Of a stretch of DNA of 56,765 nt, positions 33,265 to 42,209 are shown in pieces. The stretch is from an uncultured Megasphaera sp. GTDB taxonomy: Bacteria > Bacillota > Negativicutes > Veillonellales > Megasphaeraceae. Numbering within the stretch: position 1 is the stretch's first letter; each line of letters begins with the position of its first letter. A model generated the notes under the pieces. The model did not search any database and was not told where the DNA came from. It was given only the letters and a program-made list of their open reading frames with translations. The position numbers were made by a program, and so were the translations under genes. The stretch is from contig CAKPYN010000015.1 of NCBI GenBank assembly GCA_934202965.1, forward strand, positions 1 to 56,765, in the 5' to 3' direction.

Positions 33265-35154
33265 ATGAACGGTTTGTATTTAGTTATTATTTCTGCTCTC
33301 GTGTTCGTACTGGCATATCGTTTTTACGGCGCATTCATTGCTGCTAAAGTATTAACGCTGAACCAGTACAAAGTTACGCCGGCATTCCGTTTTGAAGATG
33401 GACACGACTATGTTCCTACGAACAAATACGTCGTATTCGGTCATCATTTCGCAGCTATCGCCGGTGCAGGTCCTTTGGTTGGTCCTGTTATTGCCGCACA
33501 GTTTGGGTATTTGCCCGGTGCATTATGGATTTTAATCGGCGGTGTTCTCGCCGGTGCTGTCCATGATATGGTTATTCTCTTCTGCTCGATGCGGTACGAT
33601 GGCAAATCCATTGCTGAAATCGCTAAAGCTCAGATCGGGGACAAAACAGGTTTGGCAACATCCTTTGCCGTATTGTTCCTGAACATCCTCTGTATGGCCG
33701 GCATGGCTGTTGTTATCGCCAATGCGCTGCATGACAGCCCTTGGGGTACATTTACCATTGGTTCTACGATTCCTATCGCTATTTTCATCGGGATTTACAT
33801 GCAGTTCCTTCGCCCTGGTAAAATCAAAGAAGGTACTATTATCGGTGTTATCTTAACACTCCTTGCTGTTGTTGTCGGCCCTGTTGTCGCAGCATCTCCT
33901 ACATTAGCACCTATCTTTACGATTAGCTCCCGCGGCATTTCCATTGCTCTTATTATTTATGGATTTATCGCAGCAGCACTTCCGGTTTGGCTGCTTCTGG
34001 CTCCGCGTGATTATCTTTCCACTTATATGAAGATTGGTACTATCGGTGCTTTGGCTATCGGCATTATCGTCGTTGGCCCAACCATTCAGATGCCGGCTAC
34101 GACCCAGTTCTGTGCTGGCGGCGGCCCGGTTATTACTGGTCAGGTTATTCCGTATATCTTCGTTACTATCGCCTGCGGTGCTATCTCCGGGTTCCACTGC
34201 ATGATTTCTACTGGTACTACACCGAAAATGCTGATGAATGAACGTTCCATTCTTCCAGTCGGCTATGGTGCTATGGTTACGGAATCTTTCGTTGCTATGA
34301 TGGCATTAATTGCCGCTTGCGCTCTCGTTCCTAACGATTATTTCGCTATTAACTCTTCAGCTGAACATTTCCAAGCTTTAGGTCTACAGGTCGTTGAACT
34401 GCCTCACTTAAGTGAAATGGTTGGTGAAAATGTTGCTCATCGTCCAGGCGGTGCTGTTTCCTTGGCTGTCGGCATGGCTCACATCTTCTCCAGACTCCCA
34501 GGTCTTGATCACCTCATGAACTACTGGTATCATTTCTGCATCATGTTTGAAGCCCTCTTCATCATGACGATTATTGATGCCGGCACTCGTGTTGGTCGTT
34601 ATATGCTCCAAGAATTAGTTGGCCGTGTATGGCCTCAATTCGGTGATCCCCAGTGGAAACCAGGTGCTATTATCGCATCTGCTCTGATCTGCGCTGCATG
34701 GGGCTACCTCGTATTAAACGGCAACTTGTCTACGATTTGGCCGATTTTCGGTGTATCCAACCAGTTGCTCGCTATCATTTCCTTAGCTATTTCTACGGTT
34801 GTTATTTGCAGCATGGGTAAAGCTCGCTATGCCTGGGTTACGATTATTCCTTGGGTATTCCTCACGGTTATGATTTTCTGGGCTGATTACCTAAACATTT
34901 TCGAAATTTACCTGCCGAAGGGTGAATGGACAATGTTCACTGTTTCTATCATCATGGCAGTATTAGTTATTATTGTTAGTATCAATGCCATCAAGAAATG
35001 TCTCTATTTAGTTAAGACAGTTCCTGCTAGCTACGATACAACGGAAACGGTAGAAGCTGAAGAAATCAAACACCTCGATCAGCTCGTCGCACAACAAGAT
35101 GACGAAGGTGCTCGTGCAAGACGCTTCAAAGAATTAACGATTTCTAATCATTAA
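33265..35154 (+). CDS. cstA: CstA-family transporter (carbon starvation / pyruvate or peptide), copy 1
   Basis: 629 residues, polytopic membrane protein. N-terminus LVIISALVFVLAYRFYGAFIAAKVLTLNQYKVTPAFRFEDGHDYVPTNKYVVFGHHFAAIAGAGPLVGPVIAAQFGYLPGALWILIGGVLAGAVHDM is the signature of CstA; many helices follow. Family members carry peptides or pyruvate during starvation, often under LytS/LytTR-type control. Starts ATG 33265 behind AGGAGGTTTTATAGT. A terminator and separate promoter divide it from the very similar copy 2. Confidence 0.92.
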   Translation: MNGLYLVIISALVFVLAYRFYGAFIAAKVLTLNQYKVTPAFRFEDGHDYVPTNKYVVFGHHFAAIAGAGPLVGPVIAAQFGYLPGALWILIGGVLAGAVHDMVILFCSMRYDGKSIAEIAKAQIGDKTGLATSFAVLFLNILCMAGMAVVIANALHDSPWGTFTIGSTIPIAIFIGIYMQFLRPGKIKEGTIIGVILTLLAVVVGPVVAASPTLAPIFTISSRGISIALIIYGFIAAALPVWLLLAPRDYLSTYMKIGTIGALAIGIIVVGPTIQMPATTQFCAGGGPVITGQVIPYIFVTIACGAISGFHCMISTGTTPKMLMNERSILPVGYGAMVTESFVAMMALIAACALVPNDYFAINSSAEHFQALGLQVVELPHLSEMVGENVAHRPGGAVSLAVGMAHIFSRLPGLDHLMNYWYHFCIMFEALFIMTIIDAGTRVGRYMLQELVGRVWPQFGDPQWKPGAIIASALICAAWGYLVLNGNLSTIWPIFGVSNQLLAIISLAISTVVICSMGKARYAWVTIIPWVFLTVMIFWADYLNIFEIYLPKGEWTMFTVSIIMAVLVIIVSINAIKKCLYLVKTVPASYDTTETVEAEEIKHLDQLVAQQDDEGARARRFKELTISNH

Positions 35155-35168
35155 TTCTTAGCATAGGC

Positions 35169-35205
35169 AAAAAAGACAGTTCCTTTTTAGGAGCTGTCTT
35201 TTTTT
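35169..35205 (+). terminator. terminator between the two cstA copies
   Basis: Stem AAAAAAGACAG.TCC with GGA.CTGTCTTTTTTT, loop TTTTTA. It ends copy 1 transcription 15 bases past its stop. Confidence 0.85.
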
Positions 35206-35348
35206 GCTTATGTTTTATCATATACACGGCATCAGCCAACTGCTTCATTTTTATGTTCAACTCACATCTGTCATTTGGATTATACATATTCATCAAATAT
35301 ATTCTTAGTTTTCATTAATGCTTTTATATTATGTTATATATAATTTTC

Positions 35349-35377
35349 TTGAATTTACACATGAAGTGAGCTATAGT
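35349..35377 (+). promoter_or_regulatory. promoter of cstA copy 2
   Basis: -35 TTGAAT (35349-35354), 17-bp spacer, -10 TATAGT (35372-35377). The -35 hexamer is the same as in copy 1. Confidence 0.55.
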
Positions 35378-35448
35378 AAATGTATAGAAATTACGTGTAA
35401 TATTAAGCCTATACGGCTTTTTATATTATAAAAAGGAGGTTGTTTTGT

Positions 35449-37338
35449 ATGAACGGTTTGTATCTAGTTATCATTTCTGCATTAGTTTTCGTACTGGCAT
35501 ACCGTTTTTATGGCGCATTTATTGCTGCTAAAGTACTTACGGTCAATCAGTACAAAGTCACGCCAGCCTTTCGGTTTGAAGACGGCCACGACTATGTTCC
35601 TACGAACAAATACGTCGTATTCGGTCATCATTTCGCAGCCATTGCTGGCGCAGGACCCCTGGTAGGGCCTGTCATTGCTGCACAGTTTGGGTATTTGCCC
35701 GGCGCGTTATGGATTCTCATCGGCGGCGTTTTGGCCGGTGCTGTCCATGATATGGTTATCTTATTTGCATCTATGCGGTATGACGGTAAATCCATTGCTG
35801 AAATTGCCAAAGCACAGATTGGCGACAAAGTCGGCCTTGCCACCTCGTTTGCAGTCTTATTCCTCAATATCTTAGCCATGGCCGGCATGGCAGTCGTTAT
35901 TGTCAATGCCCTTCATGATAGCCCTTGGGGTACGTTTACGATTGGTATGACAATTCCTATCGCTATTTTTGTTGGTTTGTATCTGCAATTTCTTCGTCCC
36001 GGAAAAATCCAGGAAGCTACTATCATTGGCGTTGCGCTAACACTATTAGCCGTTGTCCTTGGCCCGTCGGTTGCTGCTTCTCCCACGTTGGCACCTATGT
36101 TTACCATTAGTGCCCATGGTATCGGCGTTGCACTGATTATCTACGGTTTCGTTGCCGCAGCTCTTCCGGTTTGGCTGCTTTTAGCTCCGCGTGATTACTT
36201 ATCTACGTACATGAAAATCGGGACAATCGGTGCCTTAGCATTAGGCATTATTATCGTCGGCCCAATGATTGCTATGCCGGCAGTTACACAGTTCTGCGCC
36301 GGCGGCGGCCCGGTCATTACCGGCCCGGTATTACCGTATATCTTTATCACCATTGCCTGCGGTGCCGTTTCCGGGTTCCACTGCATGATCTCTACAGGTA
36401 CTACACCAAAAATGCTGATGAATGAACGTTCCATTCTTCCTGTCGGCTATGGTGCCATGCTTACAGAATCCTTCGTCGGTATGATGGCTTTGATTGCCGC
36501 CTGCGCACTGCAGCCTGCAGATTATTTTGCCATCAACTCTTCCGCCGCTCATTTTCAAGCATTAGGCTTACAAGTTGTCGATCTGCCGATGTTGAATGAA
36601 ATGGTTGGTGAAAATGTTGCCCATCGTCCTGGCGGCGCTGTTTCTCTGGCTGTCGGCATGGCGCATATCTTCTCCCGCATTCCGGGTCTCGACCATCTCA
36701 TGAACTACTGGTATCACTTCTGCATCATGTTTGAAGCTCTCTTCATCATGACCATTATTGATGCCGGTACACGTGTCGGCCGCTATATGCTTCAAGAATT
36801 AATTGGCCGTGTATGGCCTAAATTTGGCAATCCCCATTGGACTCCCGGCGGCATCATTGCATCGGCCATCATCTCCGGCGCCTGGGGCTATATCGTATTA
36901 CAAGGCAACTTATCCACGATTTGGCCGATTTTCGGTGTATCCAATCAGTTGCTCGCTATCATTACATTAGCTATTTCCTCTGTTGTTATTTGCAGCATGG
37001 GCAAAGCCCGCTATGTTTGGGTTACTGTTATCCCTTGGGCTTTCCTGACTGTCGTTATTTTCTGGGCTGATTTCTTGAACATGTTTAACATTTATCTGCC
37101 CAAAGGCGAAATCCTGCTCTTCTCCGTCTCTGCAATTATGGCTATTCTGGTCATTATCGTCAGCGTCGCTTCGATTAAAAAATGTTTGTATCTAGCTAAA
37201 ACAGTTCCTCCCAGCTATACAACCAGTGAAACTGTCGAAGCTGAAGAATTGCAGCATCTAAATGCACTTTGCCAGCAAGATGACGAAGAAGGAACAAAAG
37301 CAAAGAAATTCAGAGAATTAACAATTTCTAATCATTAA
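35449..37338 (+). CDS. cstA: CstA-family transporter, copy 2
   Basis: 629 residues, same length as copy 1 and highly similar through most of the length (identical N-terminal and GGAVSLAVGMAHIFSR segments). Differences concentrate in the substrate-path helices (VVGPTIQMPATTQFC against IVGPMIAMPAVTQFC) and the cytoplasmic C-terminal tail (EELQHLNALCQQDDEEGTKAKKF). ATG 35449 follows AAAAGGAGGTTGTTTTGT; the frame also opens at an earlier TTG at 35440 without a site. A recent tandem duplication with separate promoter. Confidence 0.92.
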   Translation: MNGLYLVIISALVFVLAYRFYGAFIAAKVLTVNQYKVTPAFRFEDGHDYVPTNKYVVFGHHFAAIAGAGPLVGPVIAAQFGYLPGALWILIGGVLAGAVHDMVILFASMRYDGKSIAEIAKAQIGDKVGLATSFAVLFLNILAMAGMAVVIVNALHDSPWGTFTIGMTIPIAIFVGLYLQFLRPGKIQEATIIGVALTLLAVVLGPSVAASPTLAPMFTISAHGIGVALIIYGFVAAALPVWLLLAPRDYLSTYMKIGTIGALALGIIIVGPMIAMPAVTQFCAGGGPVITGPVLPYIFITIACGAVSGFHCMISTGTTPKMLMNERSILPVGYGAMLTESFVGMMALIAACALQPADYFAINSSAAHFQALGLQVVDLPMLNEMVGENVAHRPGGAVSLAVGMAHIFSRIPGLDHLMNYWYHFCIMFEALFIMTIIDAGTRVGRYMLQELIGRVWPKFGNPHWTPGGIIASAIISGAWGYIVLQGNLSTIWPIFGVSNQLLAIITLAISSVVICSMGKARYVWVTVIPWAFLTVVIFWADFLNMFNIYLPKGEILLFSVSAIMAILVIIVSVASIKKCLYLAKTVPPSYTTSETVEAEELQHLNALCQQDDEEGTKAKKFRELTISNH

Positions 37339-37353
37339 ATTTCTTTGGCATCC

Positions 37354-37393
37354 AAAGCGGTTCCCGCAAGTATCGTGTGGGAACTGCTTTTTT
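37354..37393 (+). terminator. terminator of cstA copy 2
   Basis: Stem AAAGCGGTTCCC with GGGAACTGCTTT followed by TTTT. Confidence 0.8.
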
Positions 37394-37490
37394 GTTGTTA
37401 TTTTAGTTATTATGTTAAAACCTTAAAACGTTTAACTTATTTGTTTAACGTTTAACCCAATTAAAGTTTAAAATTTTTCGCAAAAACTTG

Positions 37491-37519
37491 TTGACAAAAT
37501 CATTCTAATTGCGTACAAT
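37491..37519 (+). promoter_or_regulatory. promoter of the ilv operon
   Basis: -35 TTGACA (37491-37496), 17-bp spacer, -10 TACAAT (37514-37519). Transcription would start about 37526, upstream of the T-box leader. Confidence 0.75.
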
Positions 37520-37526
37520 GTGTTCA

Positions 37527-37829
37527 AGCTTCACAACAGAAGCAAACAAAAGTATTCGTAAATCTAATGACGGGAGAAAGTAGTCAGCCTGTGTCATAAC
37601 AGAGAGCCGGCGGTCGGTGTGAGCCGGTATATGCAGTCCGATGAAGCTCCTCCCCGAAGAGCGGTGTTGAATGAATTTGGTAGGCACCGACGGGATTTCC
37701 CCGTTACAGGAAACGCGTATGTTAGTACGTTGTAGAGAGCCTATGGGCAGTAATGCCATAGGAATCAGGGTGGTAACGCGGAATATATAATATCCGTCCC
37801 TCAACACAAGAGGGGCGGATTTTTTTATA
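37527..37829 (+). promoter_or_regulatory. T-box riboswitch leader controlling ilvCBN
   Basis: Stem I starts at GACGGGAGAAAGTAG with the AGTA bulge; GAGAGCCGG and GGTGTGAGCCGG form the distal structures. The conserved T-box AGGGTGGTAACGCGG is at 37767-37781, and its AGGG and GCGG pair with CCGT-CCCT to make the antiterminator. The competing terminator ATCCGTCCCTC/GAGGGGCGGAT plus T-run is at 37792-37827. The specifier is in GAAGCTCCTCCCC: CTC (Leu) fits the pathway best, GCT (Ala) is the other register. Uncharged tRNA binding turns the operon on. Confidence 0.9.
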
Positions 37830-37904
37830 TCCTCTTGAGACTATCTCCTGCAACCAAACGCATTTCCAACCCCATATTTTTTAATTTCTAAGGAGAGATG
37901 TATC

Positions 37905-38915
37905 ATGGCAAAAGTATTTTATGAACAAGACGTAAACTGGGATGTAATGACTGGCAAAAAAGTAGCTATTATCGGATATGGCAGCCAAGGACATGCCCAT
38001 GCATTGAATTTGAAAGAAAGCGGTATCAACGTCGTTGTCGGTTTGTATAAAGGCAGTAAATCCACTGAAAAGGCAAAAGCTGCCGGTTTAGAAGTCAAAT
38101 CCGTTGGAGAAGCTGTTGCTGAAGCAGATATTACGATGATTTTAATTCCGGATGAAAAACAGGCCGATGTCTACAAAGCAGAAATCGCTCCTAACTTAAA
38201 ATCCGGCAGTGCGTTGGCATTTGCTCATGGCTTTAACGTTCATTTCAAACAGATCGTTCCTCCAGCTGACGTCGATGTCTTCATGGTTGCTCCAAAAGGC
38301 CCGGGTCATCTCGTTCGCCGTACCTTTACCGAAGGCGGCGGCGTTCCTGACGTATTTGCTGTAGAACAAGATGCTACAGGCAAGTGCTTCGATATCGCCT
38401 TGGCATATGCCCGCGGTATCGGCGGTGCCCGTGCCGGCGTTATCCAAACAACATTCCAAGAAGAAACAGAAACCGATCTCTTTGGTGAACAAGCTGTTCT
38501 CTGCGGCGGTATTTGCCAGTTAATTACCAATGGCTTTGAAACATTGTGTGAAGCAGGCTATCAGCCAGAAATCGCATATTTTGAAACGTTCCATGAAATG
38601 AAATTGATCGTCGACCTCATGTACGAAGGCGGCATGGCTAAAATGCGTAAATCCATCAGTGACACTGCTGAATACGGCGACTACACAGCCGGCCCGAAAG
38701 TCATTACGCAAGATTCCAAAGCCGCTATGAAACAAGTTCTAAGCGATATCCAAGACGGCACCTTTGCTAAAGATTGGCTCCTCGAAAACAAAGCCGGCGG
38801 TCGCGCTCACTTCTTGGCAATGCGTAGAAATCATGCGGAACATCCGATTGAAAAAGTCGGCGCTAAATTACGCGACATGATGCCCTGGCTCCACAACAAC
38901 GATCAAAACGATTAA
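37905..38915 (+). CDS. ilvC: ketol-acid reductoisomerase (NADP-dependent)
   Basis: 336 residues, class I length. Second step of isoleucine/valine synthesis. Rossmann motif KKVAIIGYGSQGHAHALNLKESG, then FMVAPKGPGHLVRRTFTEGGGVP and the Mg-binding segment FQEETETDLFGEQAVLCGG with the DxxxE pattern. ATG 37905 follows AAGGAGAGATGTATC. First gene after the T-box leader; 91 bases before ilvB. Confidence 0.97.
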   Translation: MAKVFYEQDVNWDVMTGKKVAIIGYGSQGHAHALNLKESGINVVVGLYKGSKSTEKAKAAGLEVKSVGEAVAEADITMILIPDEKQADVYKAEIAPNLKSGSALAFAHGFNVHFKQIVPPADVDVFMVAPKGPGHLVRRTFTEGGGVPDVFAVEQDATGKCFDIALAYARGIGGARAGVIQTTFQEETETDLFGEQAVLCGGICQLITNGFETLCEAGYQPEIAYFETFHEMKLIVDLMYEGGMAKMRKSISDTAEYGDYTAGPKVITQDSKAAMKQVLSDIQDGTFAKDWLLENKAGGRAHFLAMRRNHAEHPIEKVGAKLRDMMPWLHNNDQND

Positions 38916-38942
38916 TAATTTCTATCTATTTCATCATAATGA

Positions 38943-38968
38943 GGGGCTGTCGCTTCGATGACAGCCCC
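38943..38968 (+). other. hairpin between ilvC and ilvB
   Basis: Perfect GGGGCTGTC/GACAGCCCC stem with an 8-base loop. It is followed by GTATCATTTTCT, not a clean T-run, so it may only partly terminate or may protect the ilvC mRNA end. Confidence 0.5.
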
Positions 38969-39006
38969 GTATCATTTTCTACTATTCAGCTGAGAGGTGA
39001 AGCTAC

Positions 39007-40704
39007 ATGAACATGACAGGGGCGCAGGCCGTACTGGAAAGTCTAAAAAACGAGAGAGTTGATGTCGTATTCGGCTATCCCGGCGGAGCTATTTTGCCAT
39101 TATATGAAGAATTTTATAAAAGCAATTTCAAACATATTCTAACCAGCCATGAACAAGGCGCCGTGCATGCAGCAGACGGCTACGCACGCATTACCGGTAA
39201 ACCCGGGATCTGTGTCGCTACGTCCGGTCCCGGCATCTGCAACATGGTCACCGGCATTGCTACTGCCAATATGGACTCCATCCCGATGGTCATTATCAGC
39301 GGCCAAGTACCGACCAGTCTGATTGGCCGCGATGCCTTTCAAGAAGCTGATATTTCAGGAATCACGACGCCGATTACCAAACATAATTATTTAGTGAAAC
39401 ATGCCGAAGACATTCCGCGAGTCATGAAAGAAGCCTTTTATATAGCTTCGACAGGCCGTCCCGGACCGGTGCTTGTCGATATTGCTAAAGATGCCTTGGA
39501 AGCTGTCATCGATTATACCTATCCCGATGATGTTTATTTACCTGGCTATACCGTAGAAACAACAGGCCAGCCTTTTCTTATTGACAAAGCGATTGCGACA
39601 TTGGAACACAGCAAACGCCCAGTTCTTTTGATCGGCGGCGGTGTCATCTTATCGGAAACAGCTGCACCTCTGCTGGATTTCATCCAAACAACGCAAATTC
39701 CCATTGTTACGACGCTAATGGGCAAAGGTGCCGTTCCTGATACACTGCCAACGCATTTAGGCATGGGAGGCATGCATGGTTCCTATGCTGCGAATATGGC
39801 GATTTCTGAATGTGACCTGCTTATTACAGTAGGTGCTCGCTTCGATGAACGCTTGACGAGTAAAGCGGATTTATTTGCGCCCCATGCACAAATCATTCAT
39901 TTTGAAATCGACGACGTAGAAATCGACAAAATCATTGATATTGATTTGGGCATAAAAGGCGACTTACGCTGGTCACTGCCATTGTTCTCACAAAAGGCTC
40001 AAAAAAGTTCGTGTCACTATATCAAACAATTCTCCTCTTGGCGAACACACGTCATGGAACTAAAAACGGCACATCCGTTTTCTATGATAAAACATTCTGA
40101 TTATATCTCGCCGCAGGAAATTTTTGAAACTGTCCATAGTCTGACACCGAACGATACGGCAGTCGTCACGGATGTAGGCCAGCATCAAATGTGGGCCGCA
40201 CAATTTTTTGATGCTAAACTCCCTCGTCATTTTATTACATCCGGCGGGCTCGGTACGATGGGCTTTGGCCTGCCTGCTGCCATGGGCGTTAAAGTCGCCT
40301 GTCCTAATAAAACCGTCGTTTTATTCACAGGAGACGGCAGTATCTTGATGAACTGTCAAGAATTTTCTACACTGGCAGAGCATCATATTGCTGTCAAAGT
40401 TATCGTCCTGCACAACGACACTTTAGGCATGATTGTCCAACTGCAAGATTTCTTTTACAATCAGCATTATTCACAGTGCCAGTTATACAAAGGAAAAAAT
40501 CTTCCGCTTCTTGCTAAATCACTCGGTGTTAAAGGTTATACTATCACAAAGAGAACCGAATTGCAGCCCATCTTACAAGAAGCCTTCGCCTACGATGGGC
40601 CAACTTTAATTGATATACGCGTTTCTAAAGACGATCGCGTATATCCGACTGTTCCCAGCGGACAACCGTTAAGTCATATGATATTAGGAGAGGATGCGTC
40701 ATGA
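39007..40704 (+). CDS. ilvB: acetolactate synthase, large catalytic subunit
   Basis: 565 residues. TPP enzyme joining two pyruvates (or pyruvate with 2-oxobutyrate). Cofactor-activating Glu in ILTSHEQGAVHAADGYARITG; TPP-binding motif TGDGSILMNCQEFSTLAEHHI; typical central FAD domain residues. ATG 39007 follows GAGAGGTGAAGCTAC. Its last bases overlap ilvN by 4 (ATGA), so the two subunits are co-translated. Confidence 0.96.
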   Translation: MNMTGAQAVLESLKNERVDVVFGYPGGAILPLYEEFYKSNFKHILTSHEQGAVHAADGYARITGKPGICVATSGPGICNMVTGIATANMDSIPMVIISGQVPTSLIGRDAFQEADISGITTPITKHNYLVKHAEDIPRVMKEAFYIASTGRPGPVLVDIAKDALEAVIDYTYPDDVYLPGYTVETTGQPFLIDKAIATLEHSKRPVLLIGGGVILSETAAPLLDFIQTTQIPIVTTLMGKGAVPDTLPTHLGMGGMHGSYAANMAISECDLLITVGARFDERLTSKADLFAPHAQIIHFEIDDVEIDKIIDIDLGIKGDLRWSLPLFSQKAQKSSCHYIKQFSSWRTHVMELKTAHPFSMIKHSDYISPQEIFETVHSLTPNDTAVVTDVGQHQMWAAQFFDAKLPRHFITSGGLGTMGFGLPAAMGVKVACPNKTVVLFTGDGSILMNCQEFSTLAEHHIAVKVIVLHNDTLGMIVQLQDFFYNQHYSQCQLYKGKNLPLLAKSLGVKGYTITKRTELQPILQEAFAYDGPTLIDIRVSKDDRVYPTVPSGQPLSHMILGEDAS

Positions 40705-41204
40705 GAAAACAACATTTAGCTATTTTGACAGATAATAAACCCGGCGTTTTGACGCATATTGCCGGTCTCATCAGCCGTAAAGCAATCAATATCGAATCGC
40801 TGACTGCCGGTTATACAGAAGAACCGCGCGTGACCCGCTTCAATATTGTCATCAGCATTGAAGATGATAAAGAATTAAAACAAACCATCAGCCAGCTCGC
40901 CAAACTCATTGATGTCATCAAAATCGTCAATCTCGATGATGCTCCCTTTATCAGTTACGAATTAGCCATGATTAAAGTCCGCTATGATACGCCGCAGATT
41001 CGAGACGAATTAGCCAGTATTGCCAATTTATTTCACGCAAAGGTAGTCGATGTCAATTTAAACTCTTTGATTATGCGAGTCACTGGCCGCGAAGACCATG
41101 TCGATGCCTTGATTCAAGTACTAACTCCCTATGAAATACTGGAAATTGCCCGTACCGGTACAGTTTCCTTATCCCGCGGTCTTGTCCCCGTCAAGGCCAT
41201 GTAA
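40701..41204 (+). CDS. ilvN: acetolactate synthase, small regulatory subunit
   Basis: 167 residues. N-terminal ACT domain (HLAILTDNKPGVLTHIAGLISRKAINIESL) that binds the feedback-inhibiting branched-chain amino acid; the C-terminal half (YDTPQIRDELASIANLFHAKVVDVN) completes the small-subunit fold. Length is that of the IlvN/IlvH class. Starts on the overlapping ATGA of ilvB. Confidence 0.95.
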   Translation: MRKQHLAILTDNKPGVLTHIAGLISRKAINIESLTAGYTEEPRVTRFNIVISIEDDKELKQTISQLAKLIDVIKIVNLDDAPFISYELAMIKVRYDTPQIRDELASIANLFHAKVVDVNLNSLIMRVTGREDHVDALIQVLTPYEILEIARTGTVSLSRGLVPVKAM

Positions 41205-41207
41205 TAT

Positions 41208-41250
41208 AGAAGCCTGCAGCTCCCCCTTTGCTGTATGGCTTCTTTTTATT
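41208..41250 (+). terminator. terminator of the ilvCBN operon
   Basis: Stem AGAAGCC.CAGC with GCTG.GGCTTCT, then TTTTATT. It starts 4 bases after the ilvN stop. Confidence 0.8.
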
Positions 41251-41296
41251 TGTGCTATAATGAATCATAGTATCTTATCTCAAGGAGTGATTCGCC

Positions 41297-42208
41297 ATGT
41301 CTGATTCGATTTGCAATGCCTGTCCCCGTCACTGCGGGGTTATCCGCAGCGCCGTATATACTCCCAATGCCCCAATGCCGGGATATTGTCATACTTCCTT
41401 ACAGCCCGTAGTTGCCAGGGCTGCCTTGCATCACTGGGAAGAACCTTGTATCAGCGGCAGCCGCGGCAGTGGTACCGTCTTTTTTACAAGCTGCAACCTG
41501 CGCTGCTGTTTTTGCCAAAACGCCATTATCAGCAGCGGGCAGCAAGGCATCCCTATTACGGTCGAACGGCTGCGCGAAATTTATCAGGAACTGATCGCCC
41601 AAGGCGCACACAATATTAACCTCGTCACACCAACACCATATACGCAGGCTATCCTGCAAAGTTTAGAACAACCCCTTTCCATTCCGGTCGTCTATAACTG
41701 CGGTGGCTATGAATCAATAGAAACGCTAGATGCCTTACAAGGACGTGTTCAAATCTACCTGCCTGACCTAAAATACATGGATTCATCCTTAGCATCAGCC
41801 TACAGCGGTGCTGTTGACTATCCATCTGTCGCAACAGAGGCCATTTTGCACATGTACGAACAAGTCGGCCCGTATCAGCTCGACGAAGACGGCATACTGC
41901 AGTCCGGCGTCGTCATTCGCCATCTCATTTTGCCCGGCTGTATTGACAACACAAAAGCCGTCATCGACTGGGTACGCTCCCATTTCGATGACGGCCAGGT
42001 CTTATTTAGTTTGATGCGTCAATACGTTCCCTGCGGTACGGCGGCACAGCATCCGGAAATCAATCGTCCCCTGACGGACGCCGAATACGACGAAGCCGAA
42101 CAATACCTCTTTGACAGCGGTATCGAAGACGGTTTCGTTCAGGAAAAAGATAGTGCCAGCAGTGCCTTTATTCCCAGCTTTCAGGGCGAAGGCGTTTTGC
42201 CGCAGTAA
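41297..42208 (+). CDS. radical SAM protein of the PflA-like COG1313 family
   Basis: 303 residues. The 4Fe-4S triad is CNLRCCFCQN (CxxxCxxC). An N-terminal Cys pair CNACPRHCG may bind a further metal. NINLVTPTPYTQAIL and PDLKYMDSSLA are standard in the COG1313 group, which resembles pyruvate formate-lyase activating enzymes but whose targets are not settled. Starts ATG after AAGGAGTGATTCGCC. Converges with the GlcD-type gene, with one base between their stop codons. Confidence 0.87.
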   Translation: MSDSICNACPRHCGVIRSAVYTPNAPMPGYCHTSLQPVVARAALHHWEEPCISGSRGSGTVFFTSCNLRCCFCQNAIISSGQQGIPITVERLREIYQELIAQGAHNINLVTPTPYTQAILQSLEQPLSIPVVYNCGGYESIETLDALQGRVQIYLPDLKYMDSSLASAYSGAVDYPSVATEAILHMYEQVGPYQLDEDGILQSGVVIRHLILPGCIDNTKAVIDWVRSHFDDGQVLFSLMRQYVPCGTAAQHPEINRPLTDAEYDEAEQYLFDSGIEDGFVQEKDSASSAFIPSFQGEGVLPQ

Positions 42209-42209
42209 T

